NCBI GenBank assembly: GCA_030407315.1
Contig: JALQPE010000121.1
Location: 1 to 64,000, forward strand
Source: Asparagopsis taxiformis
Lineage: Eukaryota > Rhodophyta > Florideophyceae > Bonnemaisoniales > Bonnemaisoniaceae
Direction of reading: 5' to 3'
Length of the DNA stretch: 64,000 nt
A model generated the notes under the pieces. That model did no database searches. It saw nothing but the letters and a program-made list of their open reading frames with translations, and was not told where the DNA came from. Position numbers and translations under genes: made by a program. This document shows positions 7,528-17,118 of the stretch, in pieces. Position 1 is the stretch's first letter, and every line of letters starts with the position of its first letter.

Positions 7528-9578
7528 GACCTCCTTGAGAGCGTTGAACGCGCGCGTTGGTCCTCGGTAGGAGGTTCTTTCCCGAATTTAGGGAGGCTGT
7601 CTTTGGTCAGCATTTCGTTCAAGGGGTGCGCAATTGCGGCATACCCTTTGATGAATCGTCGAAAGACGCCACAGCTTCCGAGGAAGGATCGCATTTGCGT
7701 AGGCGTTTGCGGAAAGATCGCGTCAGCGATAGCCGAAGTGGCGTTCTGTGCAACAGCTAGCTTTCCTGGCATCACGACATGTCCCAGGTAATCAACCTTC
7801 TTTTCGAAGAAATGACACTTTGTCAACTTCAGGGTGACACCTGCTTCCCGTAGGAGGGAGAGTACTTGGTCCACATGGTGGAGATGTTCGGCCTCGTCCC
7901 GAGAGAATACGATCACATCGTCTAAGTAAATCAGACAGGTCTGCCAGCGAACGCTGCTAAGAATAATGTCGATGGCACGCTGAAACGTTGCCGGAGCATT
8001 CTTTAAGCCAAAAGGCAAACGCTTGAAGCGATATGTCCCCAAATGGGAGGTGAATGCCGTTTTGTCACGGTCGTCCTGTGCAACAGGGATCTGCCAATAG
8101 CCAGAATTACAATCCAATGTGGTGAATACTTGAGCATCTCCGAGGGAGTCAATGCAATCATCCATTCGTGGAAGGGGGTACACATCATTGACAGTGATGT
8201 CGTTAAGACCCCTATAGTCGACGCAAAAGCGTAATTTACCATCCTTCTTCGGGACAAGAACCACTGGGCTAGCCCATTCGGAGGTCGACGGTTCGATCAC
8301 TCCTTTTTCCAGCATGCTGGTTATTTCCTTACGGGCAATCTCTCGGCGAGCGGGTCCCATCCGGTAGGGTTGTTGCCGTCTAGGCTTGCTCCCTTCGACT
8401 ATGTCGATTCGGTGTTCCGTAGCGCGGATGTCCCCTAGGGATCCATCCCACATAGACTCGTGTCGAGATAGCATGCTAAGGATGCGTTCCCTCAACGGGA
8501 TTTGACCAAGGTGGTCCAGAGAGACTTCTTGCTTCCAGCTTGATGGTTGGGTGGCCTCGGCCTTTTGCTCCTGATGGAGAGTAGTCACCATAGTGGAGGC
8601 CTCTTGGGAGGAAGGGGTAGAACGGCTGAGAGCCATGGGGCGCATTGGCCGTTCGGGTGCCCGAAGGGCATAGCCTATAATTGTCCCTTTAGGGAGGTAC
8701 TTGTCGGATGTACCGAAGTTAGTTAAAATAGTCAGGAATTCCTGTCGCGGGATGACTTCCGCAACCCCATTCGGGATAGAGACACGATGTCGGTGAAGGA
8801 TCCGATCTCTCGGAGAGAGTATACTCAAGCCGCCACCGGCGCATACAACAGTAGTTGTTACTTGACTCCGCGGAGGAACATTCACACTTTGTGACAATCG
8901 AATGCCATGAGGCTGGCGGTCTAAGTTAATCCCATTAGAGGGTCGCGAGGCATCCACGTAGCACGAAAGGGTGGGGGATGTTTTACGCGTAGGCGACATC
9001 ACTAGGATAGCTATCGACCCGCCGTCGTGAATATCAATTCGTTGGGCCCGGCACCTAATTGCGTCTACGTGGGTATTCATTGCCCCAGTTCCCAAGATGA
9101 GGGGTACGGCCAACTTAGGCGCGACGAAGAATTCTTCCTCAAAGGACTTGTGGCCTAACTGTAAGGACAGTATTATCTTGCCTTTTATCCGAAGAGGATT
9201 GCCGTTAGCATCGGCCAGTTGCGGAACTTTCCCCGTAGGGACTTGGAATTGTTCCCAATTTTGGGGTAAGCTCCTTTCATGGATGACCGATGGTCCGGAC
9301 CCGGTGTCCATCACCATACGCATGGGCGTGAGAATTGACGGATCGAGTCCGATGGAACCCATTACTACGTAATGGGCGGCCTTAAGCAGGCATGAGGCTT
9401 TCGGCCTTGAGGTTCGAGTCCCTGTGGGGGAACCCGAAGGGGTTGGTGTCTGGGAAAGACTTTGGTCCCTAGAGGGAGTTGCAGCCTTTTCCTGCGGAGG
9501 TGGTTGTGGTGAGATGTCCACCGAGTAGCGTAATCGCTCCACCTCCTGACGGGAGTGCGACACCTCACTCCCCGTCAT
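7524..9578 (-). CDS. gypsy-1 pol, first part: protease and reverse transcriptase
   Basis: 684 codons. The aspartic protease has its active site DTGSGPSVI at residues 91-99. RT lies at about 395-580, with SEWASPVVLVPKKDG, the fingers/palm motif FTTLDCNSGYWQIP (486-498), the LPFGLKNAPATFQR block and the catalytic YLDDVIVF at 551-558. The end reads out of frame: the expected ending before MTKPPIL appears after a shift in the CGCGCGCG stretch at about 7548-7558, probably gain or loss of a GC pair. The ATG at 9578 overlaps the gag stop as TAATG (9580-9576), suggesting stop-restart translation of pol. Enzyme assignment is secure; the translation mechanism is inference. Confidence 0.93.
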   Translation of the reverse strand: MTGSEVSHSRQEVERLRYSVDISPQPPPQEKAATPSRDQSLSQTPTPSGSPTGTRTSRPKASCLLKAAHYVVMGSIGLDPSILTPMRMVMDTGSGPSVIHERSLPQNWEQFQVPTGKVPQLADANGNPLRIKGKIILSLQLGHKSFEEEFFVAPKLAVPLILGTGAMNTHVDAIRCRAQRIDIHDGGSIAILVMSPTRKTSPTLSCYVDASRPSNGINLDRQPHGIRLSQSVNVPPRSQVTTTVVCAGGGLSILSPRDRILHRHRVSIPNGVAEVIPRQEFLTILTNFGTSDKYLPKGTIIGYALRAPERPMRPMALSRSTPSSQEASTMVTTLHQEQKAEATQPSSWKQEVSLDHLGQIPLRERILSMLSRHESMWDGSLGDIRATEHRIDIVEGSKPRRQQPYRMGPARREIARKEITSMLEKGVIEPSTSEWASPVVLVPKKDGKLRFCVDYRGLNDITVNDVYPLPRMDDCIDSLGDAQVFTTLDCNSGYWQIPVAQDDRDKTAFTSHLGTYRFKRLPFGLKNAPATFQRAIDIILSSVRWQTCLIYLDDVIVFSRDEAEHLHHVDQVLSLLREAGVTLKLTKCHFFEKKVDYLGHVVMPGKLAVAQNATSAIADAIFPQTPTQMRSFLGSCGVFRRFIKGYAAIAHPLNEMLTKDSLPKFGKEPPTEDQRARSTLSRRS

Positions 9579-11503
9579 TAGTTTTCCGACGACGTGTCGG
9601 AGTCGTCGGAGGTTTCCAAGGCGTCGGCAACGTCTTGAGCCGTTACGGAAGATCCGTTACGTTCTAAAACGTCTCGCCTCAGAGGGCCCAATTTGGGATG
9701 ATTTTCGTCATCGGCGAACGCAACCATGCGTGTTGGAGGGTTTGACCGTTGGAGCACGGCTTTAGGGTAATCCCTTTTTCGGTTGAACCGATTGGACTGG
9801 CGCTGTTGGCGGCGCATAACCTGCTCCGGTTCTTGCTGGTAAGCGTAGTTCGCAAAGGCGAAGTAAGTTCCCACTGAGGGTGGTAGGTAAGGACAAGTGT
9901 ATAACACGTGCCCCGGTTGGCGACAGCCAGAGCATCTCCAAGTAACAGCCCCTTCGGGGATCATACTCTCAGCGAGTTTAAGATGTTCTCCCGTTAGGGT
10001 AGGGGCCTGCATTGGCGCGCCCATTGGGTTCCCGGTAGGGGAAGGTAAGGTCGGCGGCGGGGTCCGCGGTATCACGGCCGGTTCTCCGGGTACGGTAGCG
10101 AGCAACGCTTTGCGTTTACGTTCCGCGATTTCCCGAGTAGGGTAAGCCTTCGGCTTTGCGGGTAGCGAAGCTCGTAGAGAGTCCCCGAGTCCTTTAGCAA
10201 GGTTACGGACAGCAAGAAAATCTTCTCCGCCACTGCGGCCTATAGTCACCTTGACGGTGTGTTTAACCTCTGGGCGTAGGCCCTTGAGGTAGTAGTTGAC
10301 CAAGTCTCTTTCCGAGAAGACGTTCGCACACAGGAGTGCAGCGTCCTGCAGTCTGTCTGCGTATGCAGCTTCGTCTTCATCCGGCCCTTGCCGTATACGC
10401 GTTACTGCGTCATATGCGTCCGCTAGGACATTGTCCGTCGCGTAGCGAGCCAGAAGGGCGTTAACGGCTTGAGGCCAAGTGATCTGCTGATGCAGGTGGT
10501 TGAGAAGCTTGCGCTTTCGCGCCTCAGCGGCGATAAACCGTTGAGGTTCTCCTTCCAGGAAATACTTGAGTAACTTGGTAGCTTCTCCCTCCGAGACTCC
10601 GCATGAATCACATGCATCTTGAAATTCCGCGAGGAACCGGAGGATATCGATGGGTTCCGTACCATCGAACGGCGTGAATGACGCGTTGAAATTACGGATC
10701 TTCTCCGTTAGCTTATACAAGCTTCTTGATTTACCCGTTGGGGTATCAGTCGTTAGGGACTTGTTCTTGAGTCGGTAGTACCGATAGGAGACCACTAGGT
10801 CGAACGCGGGTTCGCGGGCCTTCAAAGGCACTAAGCCTTCCTCAAGAGGTCCTTCTTCATCCTCCCACGAGGGGTTTTCCGGTACAGATCCGGTGGCACG
10901 AGTGTGCTGTCTCGTGCGAGAGATATTCCCTGTTTGGGATAGTGATTCGGCGAGGGCGTCGACACGGTCCGACAGGTGTCGGGTTGCTTCCGCGACTTGA
11001 TCCAATCGGGGATCTTCTTCTTCCTCCCTACCGGATGTAGGGTCAGGGAAGTCAGCCGATCGGATGCGGCGAGCAGGAAACTCCTGTTGTCCTAATGGAC
11101 TGGCACTAAAGCCGTGAATCGAAAGCTCCTCCAGACGAGTTTCCAAAAGGGATACGCGTTTAGCGAATTCGGCTTTGACCTGATTCCAGGTTTCCGCTAG
11201 GAACTCGGCGTCCCGATCTTGGGTGGCTTCTCGGCTGGCGGCCATCAGCTTTGGCTCGACCAGTTCCATGACGGTTTCGACCGTAGCGTCTACGATTTCC
11301 GCCCTGCGGTCTTGAACAGTCTTCTCGACGACGGTGCTGAATTCAGCCTTGAACTCTTCCAACCGTTCGTTGAAGATTCGGTCGGCTCGGTCTTGCAGGG
11401 TGTTAATCACCACGCCTTCTTCGGCGATCAGATCCGAATCGGATAAGTCGCTGGCAGGCGCTATGTCCTCACTAGAGGGTCCCGCTGTAGGGTTACGAGG
11501 CAT
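9578..11503 (-). CDS. gypsy-1 gag polyprotein
   Basis: 641 codons. The N-terminal third is acidic and helical/coiled (DRADRIFNERLEEFKAEFST). The capsid-like retrotransposon gag region lies at about 270-420 (DILRFLAEFQDACDSCGVSE, then RFIAAEARKRK, then YATDNVLADAYDAVTRIRQG). A CCHC zinc knuckle follows near residues 523-536 (C-SG-C-RQPG-H-VLYT-C), then a basic tail. It forms the particle that packages element RNA. The start is 77 bp downstream of the 5' LTR and primer site. Its stop shares one base with the pol ATG. The ORF is intact. Confidence 0.92.
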   Translation of the reverse strand: MPRNPTAGPSSEDIAPASDLSDSDLIAEEGVVINTLQDRADRIFNERLEEFKAEFSTVVEKTVQDRRAEIVDATVETVMELVEPKLMAASREATQDRDAEFLAETWNQVKAEFAKRVSLLETRLEELSIHGFSASPLGQQEFPARRIRSADFPDPTSGREEEEDPRLDQVAEATRHLSDRVDALAESLSQTGNISRTRQHTRATGSVPENPSWEDEEGPLEEGLVPLKAREPAFDLVVSYRYYRLKNKSLTTDTPTGKSRSLYKLTEKIRNFNASFTPFDGTEPIDILRFLAEFQDACDSCGVSEGEATKLLKYFLEGEPQRFIAAEARKRKLLNHLHQQITWPQAVNALLARYATDNVLADAYDAVTRIRQGPDEDEAAYADRLQDAALLCANVFSERDLVNYYLKGLRPEVKHTVKVTIGRSGGEDFLAVRNLAKGLGDSLRASLPAKPKAYPTREIAERKRKALLATVPGEPAVIPRTPPPTLPSPTGNPMGAPMQAPTLTGEHLKLAESMIPEGAVTWRCSGCRQPGHVLYTCPYLPPSVGTYFAFANYAYQQEPEQVMRRQQRQSNRFNRKRDYPKAVLQRSNPPTRMVAFADDENHPKLGPLRRDVLERNGSSVTAQDVADALETSDDSDTSSEN

Positions 11504-11561
11504 CGTGAAGATGATTGTGAAGGAAAATTTCTCTCAAAGAGACTTACCCGAGGGTACAAGG

Positions 11562-11579
11562 TTCTAGGTCGAGAGACCA
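11562..11579 (-). other. gypsy-1 primer-binding site
   Basis: On the minus strand TGGTCTCTCGACCTAGAA starts one base after the 5' LTR end (TACA). Its complement ends in CCA, as a tRNA 3' end does; the implied acceptor pair C1-G72 with A73 fits eukaryotic tRNA-Tyr. The same 18 nt occurs at 31007-31024 in gypsy-2. Confidence 0.85.
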
Positions 11580-11580
11580 A

Positions 11581-12263
11581 TGTAGCAGGTAGAAAATCCG
11601 CTAGAGCGGCAAACCACCCGACAGGTGTCCCGAGCCTCGGTAGAGGAAGCGGTAGAGCAGATGAACCTTATAGGTACCAGGCGGGTAGTCTCGTCAGAGA
11701 GAAGGGATCGCTACCCGGAGGGGGTTGTCCGATTATAGCGCTCACGCGAGGTGCGTATTAATGGAGCAAGATGACGTAATCCGTCGAGCTGTTGGCTAAC
11801 CCTAAGGTTTTCCCGGAGAGGGGTTGAACAATAGGTATGCGAACACTGTTCCTGTGGGTCGTAATTCCACTTGAGTTTACGTTACTCTAGAAACCGTGCC
11901 TACTGGCTATTCCAGTGGCAGTTTTATACTAAGTCTACTGTAAGCTAGGGTTAGTGGTTAGGAATAAATATCCAGTTAGTGACCAATCAGAACCCAATTA
12001 CTGGCGCTCGCCTACCCGCGAGGTCATTGCCAATAGGCTTACATTGTAATGTATGGCTGATCAGCCTAAGTTAAAATTTGCCCCTTGTGGGGTCTTGGCC
12101 GGGGCCGATAGGCCCGGGTGGGGTTATTTGTCAGCCTTAGCTGGTCCTAAGTATAGGAAACACGCCAGTTGGCTGGTGCCTTCTGATTGGCACATCCCGT
12201 AAGTGGGTACCCAATAGGGAAGCGACACGGCTCGATCAGCGAGGACCGCCAGGCGGTACGACA
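11581..12263 (-). repeat. gypsy-1 5' LTR (right copy), 683 bp
   Basis: Starts TGTAGCAGG and ends TACGACA on the plus strand, the TG...CA form of LTRs. It contains the 132 bases (11635-11766) missing from the left copy. Immediately outside, at 12264, copia-C integrase coding begins, so the boundary is set both by repeat comparison and by the interrupted gene. Confidence 0.95.
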
Positions 12264-14225
12264 GTTATGATGTTCTGTGGCAGCATGGATCGCATAGTCC
12301 CATAGAGTGTCGGGAAGTTGTGATGTTTGGAGGAGTGTCCGTGCCGTTTCTGTGAGTGTTCTATTGATTCTTTCAGCTAAGGCATTCTCCTGTGGTGTGT
12401 ACGGGATGGTGGGATGCACCTTGATATGTTCTTGGTCATAGAACTGTCGCAGGTCTTTTGTGAGGTATTCGCGGGCATTGTCCATAGTTATGTCTGTTAT
12501 CCTTAGAGATGTGTTGGAGTGTATGCTTTGAATATGTTGGCGTATGTAGGATGCCGCTTCGTTTTTGCGCGGAGATGCCTTGATGTGCAAGTATCTGCTG
12601 TGCTCATCTAAGAATGTAGCAAAGTATAAGTTTTTGTGGAGGGATGGGGTTGGAAAGGGGCCGCATACGTCTGTGTGCAGGTGTGCGCAGAGGGGTGCTG
12701 TCCTGTTGCGAGAGTGGAAAGGTGCAGTCGTTTGTTTTCCCAATGCGCATCCGGTGCAGGTAATGCGTGGAGGTGGTGATTTCAGTGTTTTTGGGAGACC
12801 TACGACGAGGTCCTGTTTGGCGAGTTGGTGTATGCGATTGGGGTGGAGGTGTCCCATCTTTATGTGCCATTTATGGTAGTCGCGTATCACTGGGGTCAAA
12901 TGTTCCGATGGCGGGGGTAGTACCATTGACTGTTTGGTGCGGATACTTTTCCGTTTTGCGTGGTCTGTTGTTGTCGCCGGGATGTGCGCTGTGTTAGGTA
13001 CCCGTGTCGGTGTGGGAGACAATTGGCTTTGGGTTGATTGATGTTGTGAGCTGGGTGGTGACGTTTGTTGTGATATGCTTTGCCGAGTGTTTTCTACGCC
13101 GTTTGTTGCAACTGCGTGCTTGGGCAAGTGTTGCGTGGTGGAGTTGTATGTGGTGGATTTTGTGTGGTTTTTGATTTGGGCTCTTGCTGGGTTGAGGTTT
13201 GAGGGCGAGGTGTTGGGTGTCTTTAGATTGAGTGGGATTAAGGGGTGGTTTCTTGATTTTAGGGACGGGTGGATGGTCGACTTTGTCTGGGGTGGGTCTG
13301 GGTGTTGCTGTTTTGTGGTGTAAGTTTTTTTAGTCGACTTGGGTGGTGCACGAGGTTGTCCGAGTCGGAACGGTCGCGGCGTTGTGGTGTTCGGGCGATA
13401 TGCGGGTGGTGGGGCGCTGGGTTGTGTGGATGTGCGATGATCTCCTTTTTTGGAGTGGATAATGGTGTTTGTGCGGGCACCATGGCAGTGTCGTAGGTCG
13501 TATCGTACCCGACGTGTGGGTGTGGCAGTTGATACCCTTTTTCTTTTCTGTCCAGACGTGGGGAGGACATACAGTCCGTTTTGTTGTGGGGCTGTGGCCA
13601 GGATGGATTTTGGTGGCGGTGGAGCTTGTGGGGAAGTTATGTACGCGTTGTCCCGTTTAAAGATGACATCGTGCTTATTTGCCAGCTGACTGACAGATAT
13701 GAGGTTATGTTCTGCGTCGGGCATAGTCACGGCAAGCGGGATTTCGAGTGCCTTATTATCTGTCAGTTGGATATGTGCCGGTCCAGCGTGTGTGATTTTA
13801 GCTCGTTGTCCTGCTGCAGTGACTGTAGACGTGTTTATGGGCCACATTCGGGGTTGTCTGTGGCTGAGGTGTGTTGGCGTGGCTCCCGAGTCGAGGATAT
13901 AGGATGAAGATTGGTTTGTGTTTATTGGGCTGTTGGGTGACGTATGGTGGGATCGTTCTGGATCGTTATCGTTATTCACTTGGGGAGAAGGTGGCAGTTG
14001 ATATATCTCCAGGGGCGGTGGGCGGTACTCGCTAAGTGGGATGTATCCATGGGATGGCTCATTCGGAAAGTGCATCGGGAAATGGTCCTGTTGTACTGCG
14101 TGTGAGGCTGCGTGTTTCGCAGTTATTGGTTGTGTTGTGGCCGGAGGTATTACTCGCAATAACTTCTGACGCGTGTAGCATGTTGCCGTGGTGTGTGTTG
14201 GTGAGCCGTGAAGGGTACACCACAT
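12264..14225 (-). pseudogene. copia-C pol: zinc knuckle, protease and integrase, 3'-truncated
   Basis: The open frame starts at 14225 with a variant zinc knuckle (WCTLHGSPTHTTATC). The protease motif ILDSGATPTHLS is near residue 111, followed by MPDAEHNLISVSQLA (typical pre-integrase segment), a long Pro/Thr-rich spacer, the GAG-pre-integrase domain (YHKWHIKMGHLHPNRIHQLA, CTGCALGK) and the integrase core (HTDVCGPFPTPS, MDNAREYLT, PQENALAERINRT). It ends in the integrase at 12264 because gypsy-1 has inserted; codons beyond that (to 12147) come from the gypsy LTR and are not part of the gene. Identification as Ty1/copia is certain from the domain order. Confidence 0.9.
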
Positions 14226-14296
14226 TCCTCTGTGGCCAAATGGTGGTGGGATATATTGCTTGAGGTTGGTTGGGGATGGGTTCGGGGAGGAATGGG
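14226..14296 (-). other. copia-C gag-pol junction (frame change)
   Basis: The gag frame stops at 14297 and the pol frame opens at or before 14225. The two frames differ, so either a programmed shift or an indel lies here. No clear slippery heptamer is seen. Confidence 0.4.
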
Positions 14297-15277
14297 CTAG
14301 TATCCCTTATTGGGTTTTGGATATTGGATGTTTGATCCGTGGTTGGGTGGCGGTCTTGCAGTTGGTATTGACGGTGGTGGGGTAGTGTTGGGGTATTCGT
14401 GACGCGTGTGTGGGTAGAAGGGCAGCGGTTGTGCTTCAGTTGGGGGTGTAGCCTTTTCGTGTTCGATGAGCATGCTGTACACTAGTGAAAGTGACGGGCG
14501 CCGACCTTGATGGAAATTATGAAAATTGGCCAAGTTACGCAATAGTGGCGCCCAGTCAGGGAGGTGATACAGTCCATTGATAACGAATTGAACCGTGGTC
14601 TGCTCATCGTCTATGTGTGGGTAAGCCGATTGTAGCATTGTATTCCTGAGGGCGTTGTGTTTATCGATGTACTCTTGTATGGGCTCCCCGTGCACATGTT
14701 TGAGTTGATCGGCTTGGCGACGGAGGTTGGCCTCGGAGTGTTGGGGTGGTATAGTAGACATCTTCTCCTTAAGGTATGCATAGAGTGTGTGTGTTGGGCT
14801 GTTAAGGATGGTGGGGCTTAGAGTGCTGACGATGTCTTGGGATATGTTAGGGAGTATGAGTAACCTTGCGAGGGCAGTGTTCCTTTGGTGTTGATCTTGG
14901 GCAGCTTGTTCTGTCGGTTTGGGAGGGGTGGGACCATGTATGTATTCGGATATGTTGTGGAGTATGGCATAACTATCCACGGTGTGGCACCACTGGATAA
15001 AGTTGGTTTGAGTGAGGGGTTGAATGTTGAACTGTGGAATGTTGTGGGGGAGTTGTTGGTTGGATGTGGGTGGGTGGGGGCTATTTGGTGGTGTCATTGT
15101 GTGGTGAGAGGGGAGGGGATCTGTTTCGATGAGTGTTTGGTAATATAGTGTAGTGGGTAACTCTTCCAGTTCGAGTTGAAGAGTTCTGTTTCGGATGTAT
15201 CGTGCGTGGCGTTGTTGACGCGCACTTTGTCTTGTATGGTCTTCAATCTTGTCGTGTTGTGTGTGTCGCCGGGTCAC
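14297..15277 (-). CDS. copia-C gag
   Basis: 326 codons. It contains the copia gag pattern: LTQTNFIQWCHTVDSYAILH near residue 93, the helix HTLYAYLKEKMSTIPPQHSE, the QADQLKHVHGEPIQEYIDKH segment and the DDEQTTVQFVINGLY block, then a Pro-rich end. It is intact over this length. The ATG lies about 80 bp from the primer site. The copia-A gag across the shared LTR is a distant relative (TTVNFLIHGIQ block). Confidence 0.85.
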   Translation of the reverse strand: MTRRHTQHDKIEDHTRQSARQQRHARYIRNRTLQLELEELPTTLYYQTLIETDPLPSHHTMTPPNSPHPPTSNQQLPHNIPQFNIQPLTQTNFIQWCHTVDSYAILHNISEYIHGPTPPKPTEQAAQDQHQRNTALARLLILPNISQDIVSTLSPTILNSPTHTLYAYLKEKMSTIPPQHSEANLRRQADQLKHVHGEPIQEYIDKHNALRNTMLQSAYPHIDDEQTTVQFVINGLYHLPDWAPLLRNLANFHNFHQGRRPSLSLVYSMLIEHEKATPPTEAQPLPFYPHTRHEYPNTTPPPSIPTARPPPNHGSNIQYPKPNKGY

Positions 15278-15356
15278 TGCGAGCCGGGACTGCTGTCGCC
15301 GCGTTCAGTTGACATGGGCGGGCGGGTGGGTTGAGATCGTTGTGGCTGTGTGGTCT
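15278..15356 (-). other. copia-C 5' leader
   Basis: Untranslated stretch between the primer site and the gag ATG. Nothing else is seen. Confidence 0.5.
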
Positions 15357-15368
15357 GGGCGCATAACC
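15357..15368 (-). other. copia-C primer-binding site
   Basis: On the minus strand GGTTATGCGCCC directly follows LTR end CATCAACA. It is one base off GGTTATGGGCCC, the complement of the anticodon arm of eukaryotic initiator tRNA-Met used by copia-type elements (half-tRNA priming). Confidence 0.7.
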
Positions 15369-15547
15369 TGTTGATGTAGAGGATCGTAATGTCATAGCTT
15401 TATTGTGTGATCTCGTGGTACGGCGGCGGTATAAATACTGGTTGTATCAGTGTATTATATGTGTGTCTTAGTGTATACGTATGATCATCCGACACTTATG
15501 TTATGATCAATAAACGGACGACGGGGACGGAGATCATCCGCATAACA
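15369..15547. repeat. 179-bp LTR shared by two divergent copia elements
   Basis: Begins TGTTGATG and ends GCATAACA, so it is bounded TGTT...AACA on either strand. On the plus strand it has TATAAATA (15430-15437) and AATAAA (15509-15514). On the minus strand there is TATTTATA over the same box and AATAAA at 15404-15399. A primer-binding site abuts each end: GGTTATCGGCCC on the right for copia-A, GGTTATGCGCCC on the left for copia-C. Only one LTR copy is present although two elements start from it. Confidence 0.7.
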
Positions 15548-15559
15548 GGTTATCGGCCC
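15548..15559 (+). other. copia-A primer-binding site
   Basis: GGTTATCGGCCC immediately follows the LTR end GCATAACA; one base differs from the canonical half-tRNA initiator-Met site GGTTATGGGCCC. Confidence 0.65.
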
Positions 15560-15588
15560 TTATCGCTTCCACTGCCAACTTTCACACC

Positions 15589-16620
15589 ATGACGACCACC
15601 ACCATCCCACCACTGAAGATGACGAACGCCAAACTCTGGCACCGCATGCTCCAAGCCGTCGCACACGACTTACACCTGGACACTCTCCTCGACGCATCCC
15701 ACACAGCACCACAAGAACCCGAGAAATATGCGGAATACAAGTGACAGCAAGAACAACTCACAGTCCTCATCCTCACCAGTCTACGGGATGAAATCACGTT
15801 GGCACTCACTGAAGAACAACTCAAACTGTCTCTATACCTCCTCACACAACATGTCCTCAACACAGTCAATGAATATACCGCCGCCGACCACAGCCTTCTT
15901 GAGTCCAAAGATCGGAATACCCGCCTCTCATCACTGCAAGACGCGGAAGACTACATCCTAATACACAGAAAGATCCGCATCTCTATGTGCACCGTAAATT
16001 AACAAAGATCAGTAATGAACTCACCACAGTTAACTTCCTGATACACGGCATACAGGACGTCGAAGCACTCCAACCCGCTCACGACTTGATGATACAGACA
16101 CCTCCACTCACCATTTCCGAATTTACCACAAGACTGCACCGTGTCATCAACAGCATACAAGCAAGAAAAATGCGCGTCCCCCACTACACTCGTCCACGTA
16201 TCACCAGATCAATCACACAAAAATAGCACCCGACCCGCTGGAACCCTAGCCGAACGCACGAGGATCAGTCGACTGGCCAATGGTGCGACTACCACAATTC
16301 CACTTCATAAAGTACCCTCGACTGCCGTGCAAAAAAGTCCAAACGGCAGCCCAACCCCAACGCCCTCTTCGCGTCCATCCTTCCGCCTGTTTTACACATG
16401 GAAACACACTACAACTCCCCCGTGCACCCAAACAGCACACATTAACCAACAATTCTTGGCCTGCATGACCCCGAATCCCAGCGTAAGTTATACATTCTGG
16501 ATTCAGGGGCCCACCCACCCATATCACCAATCCAAACCCTCACAACAGGCCAATAACTACCCCCCGATGCACATGCACTTCTGACAACCGTCACCACGCG
16601 ATCACGCACTCCGGACCCGT
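15589..16620 (+). pseudogene. copia-A gag and start of pol, decayed
   Basis: The ATG at 15589 opens a copia gag (MTNAKLWHRMLQAVAHDLHL region) that hits a TGA at about 15742, resumes in frame (SLRDEITLALTEEQLKLSLY) to about 16002, then continues in another frame from 15987 (NELTTVNFLIHGIQDVEALQ). A protease motif ILDSGAHPPISPIQ lies at 16494 onward (Asp-Ser-Gly-Ala at 16500-16511). Reading is broken at 16620 by insertion of copia-B and resumes at 36602. It has at least one stop and two frameshifts, so it is non-functional and the oldest element of the nest. Confidence 0.8.
16616..16620. repeat. copia-B target-site duplication, left
   Basis: CCCGT here and at 36602-36606 flank the copia-B LTRs, a 5-bp duplication. 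Confidence 0.85.
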
Positions 16621-17118
16621 TGTGATAATTTGGTTACTTATGATCCAAGAGTGCAACGAGATTCCACAGCTACTCTCGATTCGCTCCACACATATCCACC
16701 CACTACTATGGGAGCTTATATTCGCCGCAGCGCGATTTGAGACTGACAGAGACAGCCTTGTCAGTGTGCTTATAATAGTGAATAATGACACGATCATCAG
16801 TAGCTTAGTATGCGCTCAACATGCCAATGTTGAGGAGCTGAGTCTGGCAGCTCATTCGGAGCGTGGACAACCGGCATTATCAGTAGCAGAAATCCTATCC
16901 TAGCAGCTCACCTGGAGCGCAGGAACACAACTGGCAGTTCACCTAGAACGCGACAACTCTATCGGTAGCTCACATGGAGCGGGATATAAGTAGGGTAGTT
17001 TACTAGCGAGAAACAAAAAGGCACAACGATCATTAAGCGGCGGAGTGCCAAATCTACTTGTCTTACCTTGTGGAGCATTCCACCCTTCAGCATCCGTTCC
17101 ATCATGGACAATTTAACA
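16621..17118 (+). repeat. copia-B 5' LTR
   Basis: Begins TGTGATAATT and ends TTTAACA. TATAAG at 16985-16990 is a likely TATA box. Four copies of a motif like GCAGCTCAcctGGAGCG lie just upstream (16844-16981). Confidence 0.92.
16844..16981 (+). promoter_or_regulatory. four imperfect 20-bp repeats upstream of the copia-B TATA box
   Basis: Units start at 16844, 16900, 16931 and 16962 with shared core GCAGYTCAyyyGGAGCG. Spacing is 56, 31 and 31 bp, and the last ends just before TATAAG at 16985. The array is duplicated in the 3' LTR. A role as binding-site array is inference. Confidence 0.55.

Larger units (their letters stand above)
1..12263 (-). mobile_element. gypsy-1: Ty3/gypsy LTR retrotransposon, minus strand, left edge cut
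   Basis: Bounded by near-identical LTRs (1-547 and 11581-12263). Read on the minus strand the order is 5' LTR, primer site, gag, protease-RT, RNase H-integrase, internal polypurine tract, separate chromodomain ORF, an antisense ORF, polypurine tract, 3' LTR. The left copy lacks the first four LTR bases (TGTA), which lie outside the window, so its target-site duplication cannot be checked; the right flank begins GTTAT. It interrupts the integrase region of copia-C at 12263/12264. Gag is intact and pol carries one frameshift. The LTRs differ by one substitution and one 132-bp deletion, so insertion was recent. Confidence 0.93.
12264..15547 (-). mobile_element. copia-C: Ty1/copia element, minus strand, truncated by gypsy-1
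   Basis: On the minus strand: short LTR (15369-15547), primer site (15357-15368), gag (15277-14297), then protease and integrase up to 12264 where gypsy-1 begins. RT, RNase H and the 3' LTR must lie left of the window if they survive. Gag and pol are in different frames. Confidence 0.85.

Noticed and set aside
12147..12263. C-terminal 39 codons of the copia-C pol frame
   Set aside because: They are translated from the gypsy-1 LTR, not from copia-C.
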